A DNA stretch of 64,000 nt from Azospirillum canadense (GCF_025961225.1 NZ_JAOQNG010000003.1:248001-312000), one strand, 5' to 3'. Counted from the first letter of the stretch, positions 8,954 to 17,557 are shown. Notes: generated by a model not told the origin, from the letters alone. Program-made: numbers and translations.

Positions 8954-9241
8954 ATGACCAAGTCCGACCTCATCGACGCCGTCGCCGCCAAGCTGGGTGG
9001 CAGCAAGGCGGACGCCGGCAAGGCGCTGGACGCGGTGATCGACAGCTTGCAGGACGCGCTCATCAAGGGCGAGACGGTGAAGCTGCCCGGCTTCGGCCAG
9101 TTCGAGATCGCCGAACGCGGCGAGCGCACCGGCCGCAACCCGCAGACCGGCGCTGAGATTAAGATTGCGGCCTCCAAGGCCCCGAAGTTCTCGGCCGGTA
9201 AGGCCCTCAAGGACGCCATCAACACCGGCAAGGCGGCGTGA
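8954..9241 (+). CDS. hup: HU-family DNA-binding protein
   Basis: A 95-residue HU protein of normal family length. It begins MTKSDLIDAVAAKLGGSKAD and carries the family signature GFGQFEIAERGERTGRNP, then the arm tip and C-terminal helix (KIAASKAPKFSAGKALKDA). HU bends and compacts DNA and helps recombination and transcription. The ribosome site GGGGAGACAAGAA precedes the ATG. A second-replicon HU paralogue is common in large multi-replicon alphaproteobacteria, so this is probably one of several. It could also be an IHF-like variant, but the NP after RTGR and overall pattern favour HU. Confidence 0.93.
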   Translation: MTKSDLIDAVAAKLGGSKADAGKALDAVIDSLQDALIKGETVKLPGFGQFEIAERGERTGRNPQTGAEIKIAASKAPKFSAGKALKDAINTGKAA

Positions 9242-9500
9242 CCGTTTTCCGCTGAGCGGACGGCGCGGGCAGTCGGAAGGCTGCCCCCGCTTCGCTGTGT
9301 CCAGGGGGCACGCTCGCGCGCCGAGAGACACCGGTAGCTCACGGGCGGACCGGTCCAACCATGCAGCCTCCGGCGTTCGCCGTGAACCGCGCCTCCCCGC
9401 GCAGCGACCGTGCTGGAACCTGAGAACACGGTCGTTTGTTGAAGAACCGGCTGCAATCTTGCGCGACCGCGTGCGCCAGGTGAGGGATCGGAGTTGCGCC

Positions 9501-9713
9501 ATGGGCTTGTCAGCCGCTCAGCGGAACGCCTACGAGATGCGCTTGCACCGCTTGGAAAGCGCGCTGCTCCGGCTCAGCGCGGCCTACCTGACGGCGGTCG
9601 CCGAGGCTCCCCATACGGCCAAGATCCTACATGACCGCTTGGAAGCGGCCGACATCGAAATGGAGTTGATCCGCGAGGCTCTGGAGCAGGATCGCCTGGC
9701 GCCGAACGCCTGA
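9501..9713 (+). CDS. Small helical hypothetical protein
   Basis: A 70-residue product, MGLSAAQRNAYEMRLHRLES then ALLRLSAAYLTAVAEA and DRLEAADIEMELIREALEQD. Heptad-like Leu/Ala spacing suggests a helical hairpin or coiled coil. No signal peptide. The ATG at 9501 is chosen because the upstream frame has different composition and no ribosome site. Function unknown. Confidence 0.5.
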   Translation: MGLSAAQRNAYEMRLHRLESALLRLSAAYLTAVAEAPHTAKILHDRLEAADIEMELIREALEQDRLAPNA

Positions 9714-9800
9714 TCGGGTTCGCCCCATTCCTTACCGCTTGGGGGCGTCTGTCCATGTCCTGAGCCCGCGCCACACAGGAACCGCTCGCCGTCCTCCGCC

Positions 9801-10127
9801 TCAGGCCGCTCCCCTGGATGTGGTGCGGCGACGGGATGTGCTGGACCAAATCGCCAGGCACGCACCCGCGCTGTCGGCGGTGCCGATGCGCACCGCCCCA
9901 TCCCGGTCATGAAAGTACAGGGCATAGCGGCCGGCCTTGTCGCGCTCGAACGTGAAAAGGGGCGCCGGGCGACCGGCGACCATGATCGCGATGCGGTCGC
10001 CCCAGTCGCCGGAGTGGCGCGCAACCGCGCTCCAGTGGCCGCTTGCCAGGCGCGGCAGCGCGATCTCGTTGAAGGCCGCGATGTCGGCCGGGGTGAACCG
10101 GGTGCGAGCAAACGGGATGACGCTCAT
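9801..10127 (-). CDS. Hypothetical protein
   Basis: A 108-residue product beginning MSVIPFARTRFTPADIAAFN. The middle (LFTFERDKAGRYALYFHDRD) alternates hydrophobic and charged residues as a small beta sheet would, and the composition is protein-like through FHDRDGAVRIGTAD. The last 20 residues are Ser/Arg-rich and may be a frameshifted tail. No family recognised. Confidence 0.45.
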   Translation of the reverse strand: MSVIPFARTRFTPADIAAFNEIALPRLASGHWSAVARHSGDWGDRIAIMVAGRPAPLFTFERDKAGRYALYFHDRDGAVRIGTADSAGACLAIWSSTSRRRTTSRGAA

Positions 10128-10628
10128 GGCGACGGCTCCTGGTGGTGCGGACACCACAATCCTGCGTGCTACTCCCCGCCGCCGCTGTGACGGAGCCCAC
10201 ACGTCCGGTCTTGGCGCGTCAAGGAAGCGCGATCCGAGCGTGCCCATTCCCCGGCAGGCACAAGACCCCGGTGACCCTATACCGGGTTCGCGCTCGCGTT
10301 TCATCTCGTCCCCTGCCGCTGCTTTCCATCGCGGTGATCGGCATTGGTTTGCTCATCATCAATGGCAATGGCGAGTTCGCCTGCCGGGGGAGGCTGAGCA
10401 TTGCACCTGCGGCTCCGGATGCATCCGATCAGCGGGACAGGGCGGCCGCTCCCAGGCCTGCCAGACCGCGGGACCGCCCGACCCGTTGGTCGGCCAGCAA
10501 CCGGTTCGCATACACGCAGGGCCGAGGAACTGACTCGCACCATCGCATGCGCTTAAAAAGTGCAATTGAGGCACGCACTCGCCTACTATGAAGCACGTGT
10601 TGCTCCAACGCTCCGAGGTCGTTCCGCC
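10128..10628. other. Intergenic stretch without a supported gene
   Basis: A plus-strand frame around 10315-10375 reads LLSIAVIGIGLLIINGNGEF, which could be one membrane helix of a tiny protein, but no start codon with a ribosome site accompanies it. Nothing else in the stretch is convincing. Confidence 0.3.
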
Positions 10629-10964
10629 ATGGGCCAGCACAACAAGCCCTCACCGGACGTGGTTGCCGCCTACATTCTCGCGCATCATGCCAACCCGAAC
10701 TCCGGGGAGTTGACGGCGGGAGACGTGGCCGAAGTGCTCGGAATGACCTTGGCGGACGTGTTCGACGTGGTTGATCGCGACCCACGTGTGAGATGGTTCG
10801 TCGCCGGGCCCAACTCAGGGTGGAACATGCCCGCTCACGGCGGGCGTCACGATGTCGGCAGCCAAGGGCCGCCCGGCCGAGCCGACTGGGAAATCGGCGA
10901 TGATCGCCGCAGATCAAGGTCCCCAGCACTGCTCCGACGCGACCAATCACCTGACCGCACCTGA
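10629..10964 (+). CDS. Hypothetical protein with possible HTH-like N-terminus
   Basis: A 111-residue frame. The first 60 residues look real: MGQHNKPSPDVVAAYILAHH then GELTAGDVAEVLGMTLADVF, with a pattern like a small winged or HTH module. After about residue 65 the composition turns Arg/Gly/Ser-rich, so the true end may have been lost through a frameshift. No family assigned. Confidence 0.4.
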   Translation: MGQHNKPSPDVVAAYILAHHANPNSGELTAGDVAEVLGMTLADVFDVVDRDPRVRWFVAGPNSGWNMPAHGGRHDVGSQGPPGRADWEIGDDRRRSRSPALLRRDQSPDRT

Positions 10965-10980
10965 CCAGGTCGCCAGGGCG

Positions 10981-11075
10981 GCCCTCTTTTTCCTTGCGCC
11001 GCGGTAGCCGTCCGACCATGACAACGTCGAGCCGCCGTTTGCGCGGCGGTGGCAAACATGCGTGGCGGTGATGAC
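10981..11075 (+). repeat. 95-bp leader repeat, copy 1
   Basis: This stretch aligns without gaps to 63906-64000, with 18 mismatches in 95 positions by my count. It begins with a pyrimidine-rich tract (GCCCTCTTTTTCCTTGCGCC) and runs into the first codons of the following gene, where both copies encode Arg-Gly-Gly-Asp-Asp. It is probably a conserved 5' leader or promoter shared by two paralogous genes. Confidence 0.6.
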
Positions 11076-11525
11076 TTGGATGATCTGGCGATGAACGCTC
11101 CCAGGCTCGACCGCTGGCGGCTGGTCCAAACCGCCGCCCACGCGGTCCTGATTGGCCGCGTTACTGGGCGTCCGCGAACGCCGGTCGGGGCCGTCGTGGT
11201 CACCTCGCCCGTCGTGCAGTTGGCCGAGGACCGCGGCACGGCAATCACGCGCTCGGGCAGCATCTACCGTCTCGGCGCGCCATGGCCGGCGGACGAGGCG
11301 CTGCCCGACACGTACCGGCTTGCCCTGGTCGAGAAACTGGTTGCCAGTGCCAGTGGCGCTCCGACGGCTGAACGGTTGGCCGCGATCACCGCGGCGGCAA
11401 CCCGCTGCTGCCAGCCGGGCGCGAGCGTCCAGGACGCGATCCTGGCCCGCCTGCGTCCCGTCAGCCTGTCGTGGACCGAAGAGCAGCTCCGACCGCAACG
11501 CGTGCCCGCCAAAAGCAGCCGATAA
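11049..11525 (+). CDS. Hypothetical protein
   Basis: A 158-residue product using a GTG start at 11049; ATG codons at 11058 and 11091 are alternatives. The middle is protein-like (VVVTSPVVQLAEDRGTAITR, SGSIYRLGAPWPADEALPD) and recalls small conserved proteins of uncharacterised function in Rhizobiales and Rhodospirillales, but I cannot name the family with confidence. Its 5' end belongs to the 95-bp leader repeat, so a paralogue probably begins at the right edge of the window. Confidence 0.5.
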   Translation: MANMRGGDDLDDLAMNAPRLDRWRLVQTAAHAVLIGRVTGRPRTPVGAVVVTSPVVQLAEDRGTAITRSGSIYRLGAPWPADEALPDTYRLALVEKLVASASGAPTAERLAAITAAATRCCQPGASVQDAILARLRPVSLSWTEEQLRPQRVPAKSSR

Positions 11526-11641
11526 GCGGGATTGTTGGTCTCGTCCCAGTACGGATAGCCCAGGTCGTCGAGGCAGCGCCGGAACCATGCGCGATCCCCT
11601 TCGGGCACCTATATGCCGGCCAGCACGCGACCATAGGGGCC

Positions 11642-11851
11642 TCATCGCAGAACTTGTTCAGGATCGTTCGCTAAGCGGCGGGCCCAGGAGAGCAAGCGGC
11701 TGGCCGCGGCGGGATGGACGCCGAAGCGCCGGGAAACCTCGGCGGCGGACTTCTTCCCCGACGCCACCATCCCAACGATCTCGCGGCATTGGGCGGTCGT
11801 GAGTTTCAGGCGTCGGCCGTCGCGCCGCCCCTGATTTTTGGCAGCTTCCAA
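11642..11851 (-). pseudogene. C-terminal HTH remnant of a serine recombinase/resolvase
   Basis: The minus strand reads AAKNQGRRDGRRLKLTTAQ, CREIVGMVASGKKSAAEVSR, RFGVHPAAASRLLSW. This is the arginine-rich hinge and DNA-binding HTH found at the C-terminus of Hin/Tn3-type serine recombinases. The catalytic domain is missing upstream, so this is a fragment. It marks a former mobile element end. Confidence 0.6.
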
Positions 11852-11974
11852 TCCCGATCAGCCTGTAGGCGGTGTCGTTACCTCCCTCCGGGCCGATGAT
11901 TCGCCGATCGCCGCAAGCCCCTTCGGCCGGGAGCGCTTGGCGCGCTCGCGGCCGAGACGACAAGGGTGCGATGC

Positions 11975-12658
11975 TCAGGCCGCGCGTGCTTCGCGCGGGC
12001 GACGGTCGCGGTGCGGGCAGGTGGCCGGCCGCATCATCGAGAGATCGAACGGGCCCGGCTCGTCCCAACGACCCTCGGGGCGGATGACCACCATTGGGTC
12101 GGCGTCAACGCCGATCGCCTGCGGGTGCGGCTCCAGGTGGCCAACCATCAGCACGTAGGTGTGATCGGCGTAGACGATCTCCTCACCGGTCGCCTGGTAA
12201 CCGTGACGCTTCCAGAACGGGTAGAGGCGCTTCTGCGCGTGCCCAACCATCTGCCGGTAGCCCTTGCGGCGGATGAGCTCGACCGCGAAGCCCGCCAGCG
12301 CGTCGGCGATGTGCCGCGCGCCGGCCTTGCCGCCGGTGCGGAACTCGGAGCGCACGCTCAGACGCTCGATCTTGGCGAAATTCGCGAACCAGCGGATCCG
12401 CAGGGCGCCAGCCGGTTCACCCGCGACTTTGCACAGAACGTGCGTGCACGAAAATTCGTTGTCGAACTCTTCGCCCCAAGGGGACTCCTGCTCGCCGAGA
12501 AAGCTCAAGGCGCGCATGGTGAGAGCCTGAATAAATTCGTCGTGAGTTCGTACAATATCCACAACAACAGGACCGGGCTGAAAAGCTTGAGCGGGCGCAG
12601 CCACAGACGTCTCGAACACTTCGTCAGTATCACGCGTGGTCTTCTGGATGACAGACAT
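11975..12658 (-). CDS. GNAT-family acetyltransferase-like protein
   Basis: A 227-residue protein with start at 12658 after AAGGAGAA. The core fits the GNAT fold: LCKVAGEPAGALRIRWFANF (beta strands 2-4), KIERLSVRSEFRTGGKAGAR (motif A region), AVELIRRKGYRQMVGHAQKR (motif B) and FWKRHGYQATGEE (the Y/F-x-x-x-G-F pattern near the end). These enzymes acylate small molecules or proteins with acetyl-CoA; the length and order also resemble acyl-homoserine-lactone or N-acyl amino acid synthases, so the substrate is open. It is divergent from the double-HTH LysR gene, and the 24-bp palindrome lies between them. Confidence 0.65.
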   Translation of the reverse strand: MSVIQKTTRDTDEVFETSVAAPAQAFQPGPVVVDIVRTHDEFIQALTMRALSFLGEQESPWGEEFDNEFSCTHVLCKVAGEPAGALRIRWFANFAKIERLSVRSEFRTGGKAGARHIADALAGFAVELIRRKGYRQMVGHAQKRLYPFWKRHGYQATGEEIVYADHTYVLMVGHLEPHPQAIGVDADPMVVIRPEGRWDEPGPFDLSMMRPATCPHRDRRPREARAA

Positions 12659-12707
12659 GATCGGTTCTCCTTCGCTGTGCCTGTTTTTTGTGCCGCGCCC
12701 GGCGTCG

Positions 12708-12731
12708 AATGCCATACTACGGTATGGCATT
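12708..12731. promoter_or_regulatory. Perfect 10-bp inverted repeat, putative operator
   Basis: AATGCCATAC (12708-12717), a 4-base spacer, then GTATGGCATT (12722-12731). It lies between the divergent GNAT and LysR-like genes. A close relative sits at 15228-15255 (15 of 18 core bases shared), upstream of the RHH gene. The symmetry and placement suggest a regulator-binding site, possibly for the LysR-like protein. Confidence 0.5.
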
Positions 12732-12786
12732 GCTGCGGTGTGCGAAATACTTGATTTTGGAAAACAATCTACTTAAAACTGGAAAG

Positions 12787-14019
12787 ATGCTCCTGTCCGG
12801 CCAACTCTCCGCGTCAGCATCGCCCCTCGACCGCCATTGGGATTTGATGCGGGTCTTTCTCGCCGTGGCTCGGGAAGGTGCACTGCTGCGCGGCGCCAAG
12901 GCCCTGGATGAGCCTCTGTCGTCGGTTCACCGTCAGATCGGTGCGCTGGAATCGGCGCTCAGCGCCCAGCTGTTCACCCGCTCGTCCACCGGCCTGAAGC
13001 CCACGCCCGCCGGACACTCGCTCTTGAACACCGCGGAGACGATGGACGATGCCGCCGCGACCGCCCTTCAGACCGTGACGGCGCTTCGCGGCGCCGGCCG
13101 TCAGCCCCAGACGCCAGCCCCCACGCTCAACGGGCAGTGGGACGGGTTGCGCATCTTCCTGGCTTATGCCCGCACCGGCACGTTCGTCCGGGCCGCCGCC
13201 GAGGCCGGAATGAGCTTTGAGACGGCCCGGCGTCACCTCTACAGCCTTGAGCACGCGCTTGGCTTGGCGCTCAGCACACGGTCGCGCGGCGCCATCCACT
13301 TGACTCCGGCCGGGGACGCTCTGCACACCGCCGCTCTCGTCATGGAAGCGGCGGTTGCCGACGCCAACCGGAGCCTCGCCGGGCTCAACCAGCGGCCCGA
13401 AGGCCTGGTGCGCATCGCCACGACGGATGGCCTGGGCGCGTTCTGGGTCACGCCGCGCCTGGAGCGCCTGTACGAGCGGTTCCCCGGCCTTGGCGTGCAG
13501 CTGCAATACCGCCCACACCAGCCCGACCTGGCCAACGGCGAAGCCGATCTCTGGATCGGCTACAGCGAGCCGCAGGCCAAGGCGCTCATCCGCATGCCGC
13601 TCGGGCGGATCGACTTCCGCCCGGTGGCCTCACGCAGCTATCTGGCCCGGCACGGCACGCCGTGGAGTTGGGACGAGCTGGCGAGCGACCACTGGCTGCT
13701 CACCCACAGCTATTACACCGAACACAGCGATGACCCCGACTTCGCGCGCTGGGGCCGCATCTGCCGAGGCTCACCCCGCGTGCGTTTGGAGACCGATCTG
13801 TCGATGTCGTTGCTGGCGGCTACGGTGGCGGGCCATGGCATTTCTCTCCAGCCCAGCGGGGTCCTCGATCAGCACGACACGCTCGCCCTGGTCGACCTGC
13901 CCTGCGCCGCCACCGCACCCTTCTGGCTCGTCTACCACGAGCATCTGCGGCACATCGCCCGGTACCGCGCCGTTATCGAGGAAACCATAGCGATCATGAC
14001 TCAGGCCGGGCTTCGTTGA
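12787..14019 (+). CDS. LysR-type regulator with two tandem N-terminal HTH modules
   Basis: A 410-residue protein, about 100 longer than a normal LysR regulator. Two LysR-type winged HTH units are visible in order: residues about 19-98 (WDLMRVFLAVAREGALLRGA, RQIGALESALSAQLFTRS, LKPTPAGHSLL) and about 119-198 (WDGLRIFLAYARTGTFVRAA, RRHLYSLEHALGLALSTRS, IHLTPAGDALH). A substrate-binding-like effector domain follows (VRIATTDGLGAFWVTPRLER to the end). The start at 12787 is chosen to include the first HTH fully; upstream in-frame ATGs exist. It probably binds DNA at extended sites. Divergent from the GNAT gene. Confidence 0.85.
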   Translation: MLLSGQLSASASPLDRHWDLMRVFLAVAREGALLRGAKALDEPLSSVHRQIGALESALSAQLFTRSSTGLKPTPAGHSLLNTAETMDDAAATALQTVTALRGAGRQPQTPAPTLNGQWDGLRIFLAYARTGTFVRAAAEAGMSFETARRHLYSLEHALGLALSTRSRGAIHLTPAGDALHTAALVMEAAVADANRSLAGLNQRPEGLVRIATTDGLGAFWVTPRLERLYERFPGLGVQLQYRPHQPDLANGEADLWIGYSEPQAKALIRMPLGRIDFRPVASRSYLARHGTPWSWDELASDHWLLTHSYYTEHSDDPDFARWGRICRGSPRVRLETDLSMSLLAATVAGHGISLQPSGVLDQHDTLALVDLPCAATAPFWLVYHEHLRHIARYRAVIEETIAIMTQAGLR

Positions 14020-14528
14020 GCGGACGCCAGCTTGCGGGAGTGCCGGGATTCGCGTACGGCGCCGATGACGAGTGTCGCCATACAGAGAACATCGGCCGCC
14101 AGGCCGTACGGGCTGCCGGTGATCACGTCGTGGCAGATCCACGCCACGCCGGAACCGAGAAAGCCCAACCGCAAGCCGAGCGCGGTGCCGTGCCAGCGGC
14201 CGGCGGTGGACAGAAGCAACCCAACCGCGGCGCACAGTGATGACCAGCCGTGCCATGTCACGCCCACCAAGGTGAGCATGGCGGGCACGGTGGCAGCGAA
14301 CACCACGGTCCGCCAGCCCGATCGGCCGGCCGGCAATACGGCCAATCCCTGCACCAGCGATAGAGCGGTCATCGCGGCGCCGGTGTGCGCTCTCAACAGC
14401 AGGTAATGCACACCGAACGCGAGGGCGCTGACCGCTTGGCCGAGCAGCATCGCCCGTCGCCCCTTCAACAACGGCCACAGCGCGACCAAAGCAAAGGCGA
14501 CCGCGCCGACGGTGTCCGCCGGCGACAT
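14001..14528 (-). CDS. YgjV-family inner membrane protein
   Basis: A 175-residue membrane protein with about five to six hydrophobic segments. The N-terminus, VGAVAFALVALWPLLKGRRA then MLLGQAVSALAFGVHYLLL, is the pattern of the Imp-YgjV family, and GAAMTALSLVQGLAVL follows. The function of the family is unknown. It converges on the LysR-like gene and overlaps its last 19 bases. Confidence 0.65.
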   Translation of the reverse strand: MSPADTVGAVAFALVALWPLLKGRRAMLLGQAVSALAFGVHYLLLRAHTGAAMTALSLVQGLAVLPAGRSGWRTVVFAATVPAMLTLVGVTWHGWSSLCAAVGLLLSTAGRWHGTALGLRLGFLGSGVAWICHDVITGSPYGLAADVLCMATLVIGAVRESRHSRKLASAQRSPA

Positions 14529-14541
14529 AGAGGCAAAACGA

Positions 14542-15171
14542 TCAGTTAACACGTGTGCCTGTCGCTTGATGGGGGATAAGCGCCTCGAGCGCGCATCCCG
14601 CAACGTAATCTTCGCTCGCCGCCCACGGCGCGGTGCTTCCCCAGGCCTCCCGCACCCGCGCCGCGAAATCACACAGATCGACGCGCGACACCGTCGCAAT
14701 CATTTTGACCCGGCCATCGGTGAGCACCGGAGCCAAGGCATCCTGCATCCGGAGAACCAGCCCATCGAAATGGTTTTGCGGCGGGTTGCCCAGGTGCCAC
14801 AGCACCGCCCGGATCCGAGCGTCCGCGTTCATATTGGGCATCTCGGCTGCCGAACGCCAATAGCGCAAAATGAACTCGCGCAGGGCGAAGGTAGGGCCAT
14901 AGACACCGGCGGCCCGTACCAGGATCCGGCGAGCAAGATGGCTTGGCGAGGCCTTGATTGTGGCGCTGATGCGCTCGAAATCTTCCCACAGCTCCTGCTC
15001 CATACGGACCGAAACCTCGTTGCCGAGGACGCGCAGCTTGCGCGGCTTCGGCGTGATCCGCGGGATGCTGATGGAGATTCCCAGATAATTGGACCGCTCG
15101 GTGGACCGCTCCGAAAAGGGCTTCACATCCGGTGACGAGGGTCGAACCATGTACGGTTGGATGATGGTCAT
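14542..15171 (-). CDS. Ribbon-helix-helix-like protein
   Basis: A 209-residue protein with start MTIIQPY at 15171. The segment VSVRMEQELWEDFERISATI then SPSHLARRILVRAA resembles the RHH_4-type ribbon-helix-helix found in small alphaproteobacterial DNA-binding proteins. The second half (AVLWHLGNPPQNHFDGLVLR) has no recognised fold. A transcriptional role is inferred. The imperfect palindrome at 15228-15255 lies just upstream, which would suit autoregulation. Confidence 0.5.
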   Translation of the reverse strand: MTIIQPYMVRPSSPDVKPFSERSTERSNYLGISISIPRITPKPRKLRVLGNEVSVRMEQELWEDFERISATIKASPSHLARRILVRAAGVYGPTFALREFILRYWRSAAEMPNMNADARIRAVLWHLGNPPQNHFDGLVLRMQDALAPVLTDGRVKMIATVSRVDLCDFAARVREAWGSTAPWAASEDYVAGCALEALIPHQATGTRVN

Positions 15172-15227
15172 CTTCGGCTGCCCTTCTGGTCTGGAAGTCT
15201 CGGCGCGTTCATGTCGGACACAATCAA

Positions 15228-15255
15228 GCGACGCCATGCCACCGTATGGCATCGC
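15228..15255. promoter_or_regulatory. Imperfect palindrome related to the 12.7-kb element
   Basis: GCGACGCCAT and ATGGCATCGC form an inverted repeat with one mismatch around an 8-base centre. The 18-base core GCCATGCCACCGTATGGC matches the core at 12711-12728 in 15 positions. It is located just upstream of the RHH gene. Confidence 0.45.
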
Positions 15256-15352
15256 TCGCCGGGCGGGAATTCCTCAAAAACGGAAATCTCCGACGCGGAT
15301 TTGGAAAGGCACGACGACCGGGTGCGGCGCTTGGCGGCACCCAACGGACCCT

Positions 15353-16960
15353 TCATTCCGCCGCCATAGAGGGGTTGGCCTGAGGCCGAAGGCGCGCTTG
15401 CATGGCGGTGCCCAGCCGCCTCCTGAGACTGGCCGCCACCTCCGGCGCCAGGGCACTCGCCACCGCCAAGGCGGCATCATGGCGGTCTTCCTTCGGCGTG
15501 CCTCCGAGCCGCACCAAGGCGGCGGCGTTGTCGATCTCGCTCTGGATCGCGTCGAGCAGTTTGCCGCGCACACGCTGCACGGATCCTCGACATTGCAGGC
15601 CATCACTCCCTTCGGAAAAATCCCGCAACGCGGCAGCAGCGCGAACCGCCCGATCAGCATCAAGAGCGCTTCCCGCCCTGTGCAGCGGGCCGGATGCCAG
15701 CGCCCCCAGCAAAGGGATGAGCACCTCCCTGACCCGCGGCTCTATCCGGAACCGGATGGCGTCCAGGCGCCGTTGCATGTCCCCCTGGGGCTTCAGGAAG
15801 CCGGCGCCTTCTATTCCGCGAATGTTCCTGGACAGGTCAACCGTCGCCTCCGCGGTCGAGAACAGCGCCTGCATCGCGCTCTGCTCGTCGGCCCGGGCAA
15901 TGTTCAGCTGGCGCTCGATGTGGGCCGCTCGGTTTTCGAGGCTTCCAATCAGATCCTCGACCAGAGCGGCCATGTCAGCGGTGGTGCGTGTGTCGTTTGG
16001 ACGCGGGTCTCTCAGCTCCATGCGGGTGCGGCGTCGGATGACGTCGACCAGCAGCCAGGGATGCGGCGCCGAACGCCCGAGCAGCACGAAGAACGCGGCT
16101 GCCGGCGACCGCGCCAGATCCGCCGCGGGCGTTTCCCCTTTCAGTTTGGTGACGGCTTGGCCGATTTCGAACAGAGCATGGTCCAGCTCCGGCGCTTCGC
16201 GCCAATGCCGCCGTTCGAGGGCCAGCGTGACCCACCCCACCGTGTTGGCAATGGAGCGCCCCGCTCGGTCTCGGGTGGCGTAGGCACTCCGGAGCCGGGT
16301 CAGCAGATCGGCCAGCCGCTCAGCATGGTCGTTGTTCCGCCCCCACGCGACGCCGCGCATCACGTCGGCGTTCGTCGCGAGGAAAGCGCCGTCCTGCGCC
16401 ATGTCGGCGAGCAAGGCACTCATGGCCGCTTGCGCCTGCATGGCGATTTGGGAAACCGCTGCCGGCTCTGGGCAGCCCTCCGAGGCCAGGACAAGGTTGG
16501 CGTAGCGATCGGCCAGTTCCGCAAGGCGACCCGGCTCCCGGCGACGCGCCAACACCCACACCGGCCGCAGCCACGTTCGCGGCACCGACCACGGGCGCAC
16601 ATCGTCCGCGCTGTGGAACAGGGGTTCGACTGGCATCAGCGCCAGACGCGACAGCGTGTGCAGCCGTGGCTGGCCCTCGTCGACCAGCAGCGGTTGCAGC
16701 GCCGCAAGCATGATGTCCAAATTCGTGTCGGCCAGCCACTCAGGCTCCCACGCCAGTATGCGCTGGATTTCAATGTCTCTCACCACCCGTTCAATCGTGC
16801 GCGTGTCTTGGTCCGACAGCAGAGAGACGGCTTGCTCGATGGGCGACGGCGACGGCAGCGCGCAGCCATTCGTACCGCGCGCGGTCGATGGCGCATCGAC
16901 CGGTCGAGCGCGATCCGCACCCAGCTTCGCGGTCAAGGCCGAGAACAGCCGCTTCGGCAT
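15353..16960 (-). CDS. Large helical hypothetical protein
   Basis: A 535-residue protein of unknown family. It starts MPKRLFSALTAKLGADRA 27 bp after the stop of the exported protein upstream, so the two form an operon. The sequence is rich in Ala, Leu and Arg with long helical stretches (for example LVEDLIGSLENRAAHIERQL). No membrane segments, nucleotide-binding motifs or signal peptide are visible. Because its partner is exported, a role in an envelope machine is possible but unsupported. Confidence 0.6.
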   Translation of the reverse strand: MPKRLFSALTAKLGADRARPVDAPSTARGTNGCALPSPSPIEQAVSLLSDQDTRTIERVVRDIEIQRILAWEPEWLADTNLDIMLAALQPLLVDEGQPRLHTLSRLALMPVEPLFHSADDVRPWSVPRTWLRPVWVLARRREPGRLAELADRYANLVLASEGCPEPAAVSQIAMQAQAAMSALLADMAQDGAFLATNADVMRGVAWGRNNDHAERLADLLTRLRSAYATRDRAGRSIANTVGWVTLALERRHWREAPELDHALFEIGQAVTKLKGETPAADLARSPAAAFFVLLGRSAPHPWLLVDVIRRRTRMELRDPRPNDTRTTADMAALVEDLIGSLENRAAHIERQLNIARADEQSAMQALFSTAEATVDLSRNIRGIEGAGFLKPQGDMQRRLDAIRFRIEPRVREVLIPLLGALASGPLHRAGSALDADRAVRAAAALRDFSEGSDGLQCRGSVQRVRGKLLDAIQSEIDNAAALVRLGGTPKEDRHDAALAVASALAPEVAASLRRRLGTAMQARLRPQANPSMAAE

Positions 16961-16987
16961 CTCGCCGTCCTTTCCTTCCGAGGCCGT

Positions 16988-17557
16988 TCAGCGGGTCCGA
17001 CCGTAGGTGACACCGACGCGCCGAACCGGCCCGTTGCCGCCCACCTTCAGATCCAGCCGCTCGCCCTCTTTCATGCGCAGCGCTTCTTCGATGCGAACGA
17101 TTTCCGGCTCCGGCGCCTTCGTCGGCCGACGCTGGTCAGACCCAACGTCCTGCCGCTTCAGGGCGGATGCCTCGATCACAAGCTCCACAACGGCGTGTCC
17201 CGCGGCTTGGGGTGTCAGCCGGACCCCAATGGCACTGCCGGCGCAAACCGGAACCATCACCACCCCGTCCTTACCGTCCACGGATACGTCACGTTTCTGG
17301 ATGGCCTGCGACGTCACCGTCATCCCTGGAAGGGCCACAAATGGCACTTGTTCGACCACACGATTGGCAGCGTCGATCAGCAGCACCTCAACCACGAACC
17401 CCGCCGTCCGGTCGGACGCCATATCCTTGATCGCGGTCCCGGCCGGACCATCGCAAAGCTGTGCCAGCGACACGTCCAAAGGGGGTTGGCTCGCGGCCGG
17501 AGTACCGTGGAGAGCGCCGATCAGAATGAGCGCAAAGACGGGAAACGGGCGCGGCAT
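16988..17557 (-). CDS. Exported hypothetical protein
   Basis: A 189-residue protein. The start at 17557 gives the signal peptide MPRPFPVFALILIGALHG with cleavage after TPAASQ or nearby. The mature part is beta-rich (GFVVEVLLIDAANRVVEQVP), holds two Cys (QLCDG and PVCAG) and ends with a conserved-looking strand motif (MKEGERLDLKVGG). The two cysteines may form a disulphide, which fits the DsbA-like gene divergent from it. Family unknown. Confidence 0.6.
   Translation of the reverse strand: MPRPFPVFALILIGALHGTPAASQPPLDVSLAQLCDGPAGTAIKDMASDRTAGFVVEVLLIDAANRVVEQVPFVALPGMTVTSQAIQKRDVSVDGKDGVVMVPVCAGSAIGVRLTPQAAGHAVVELVIEASALKRQDVGSDQRRPTKAPEPEIVRIEEALRMKEGERLDLKVGGNGPVRRVGVTYGRTR

Noticed and set aside
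8681..9502. Minus-strand frame of 273 codons over the HU gene
   Set aside because: It runs antisense through HU and is a shadow there; only its end is protein-like and has no start codon.
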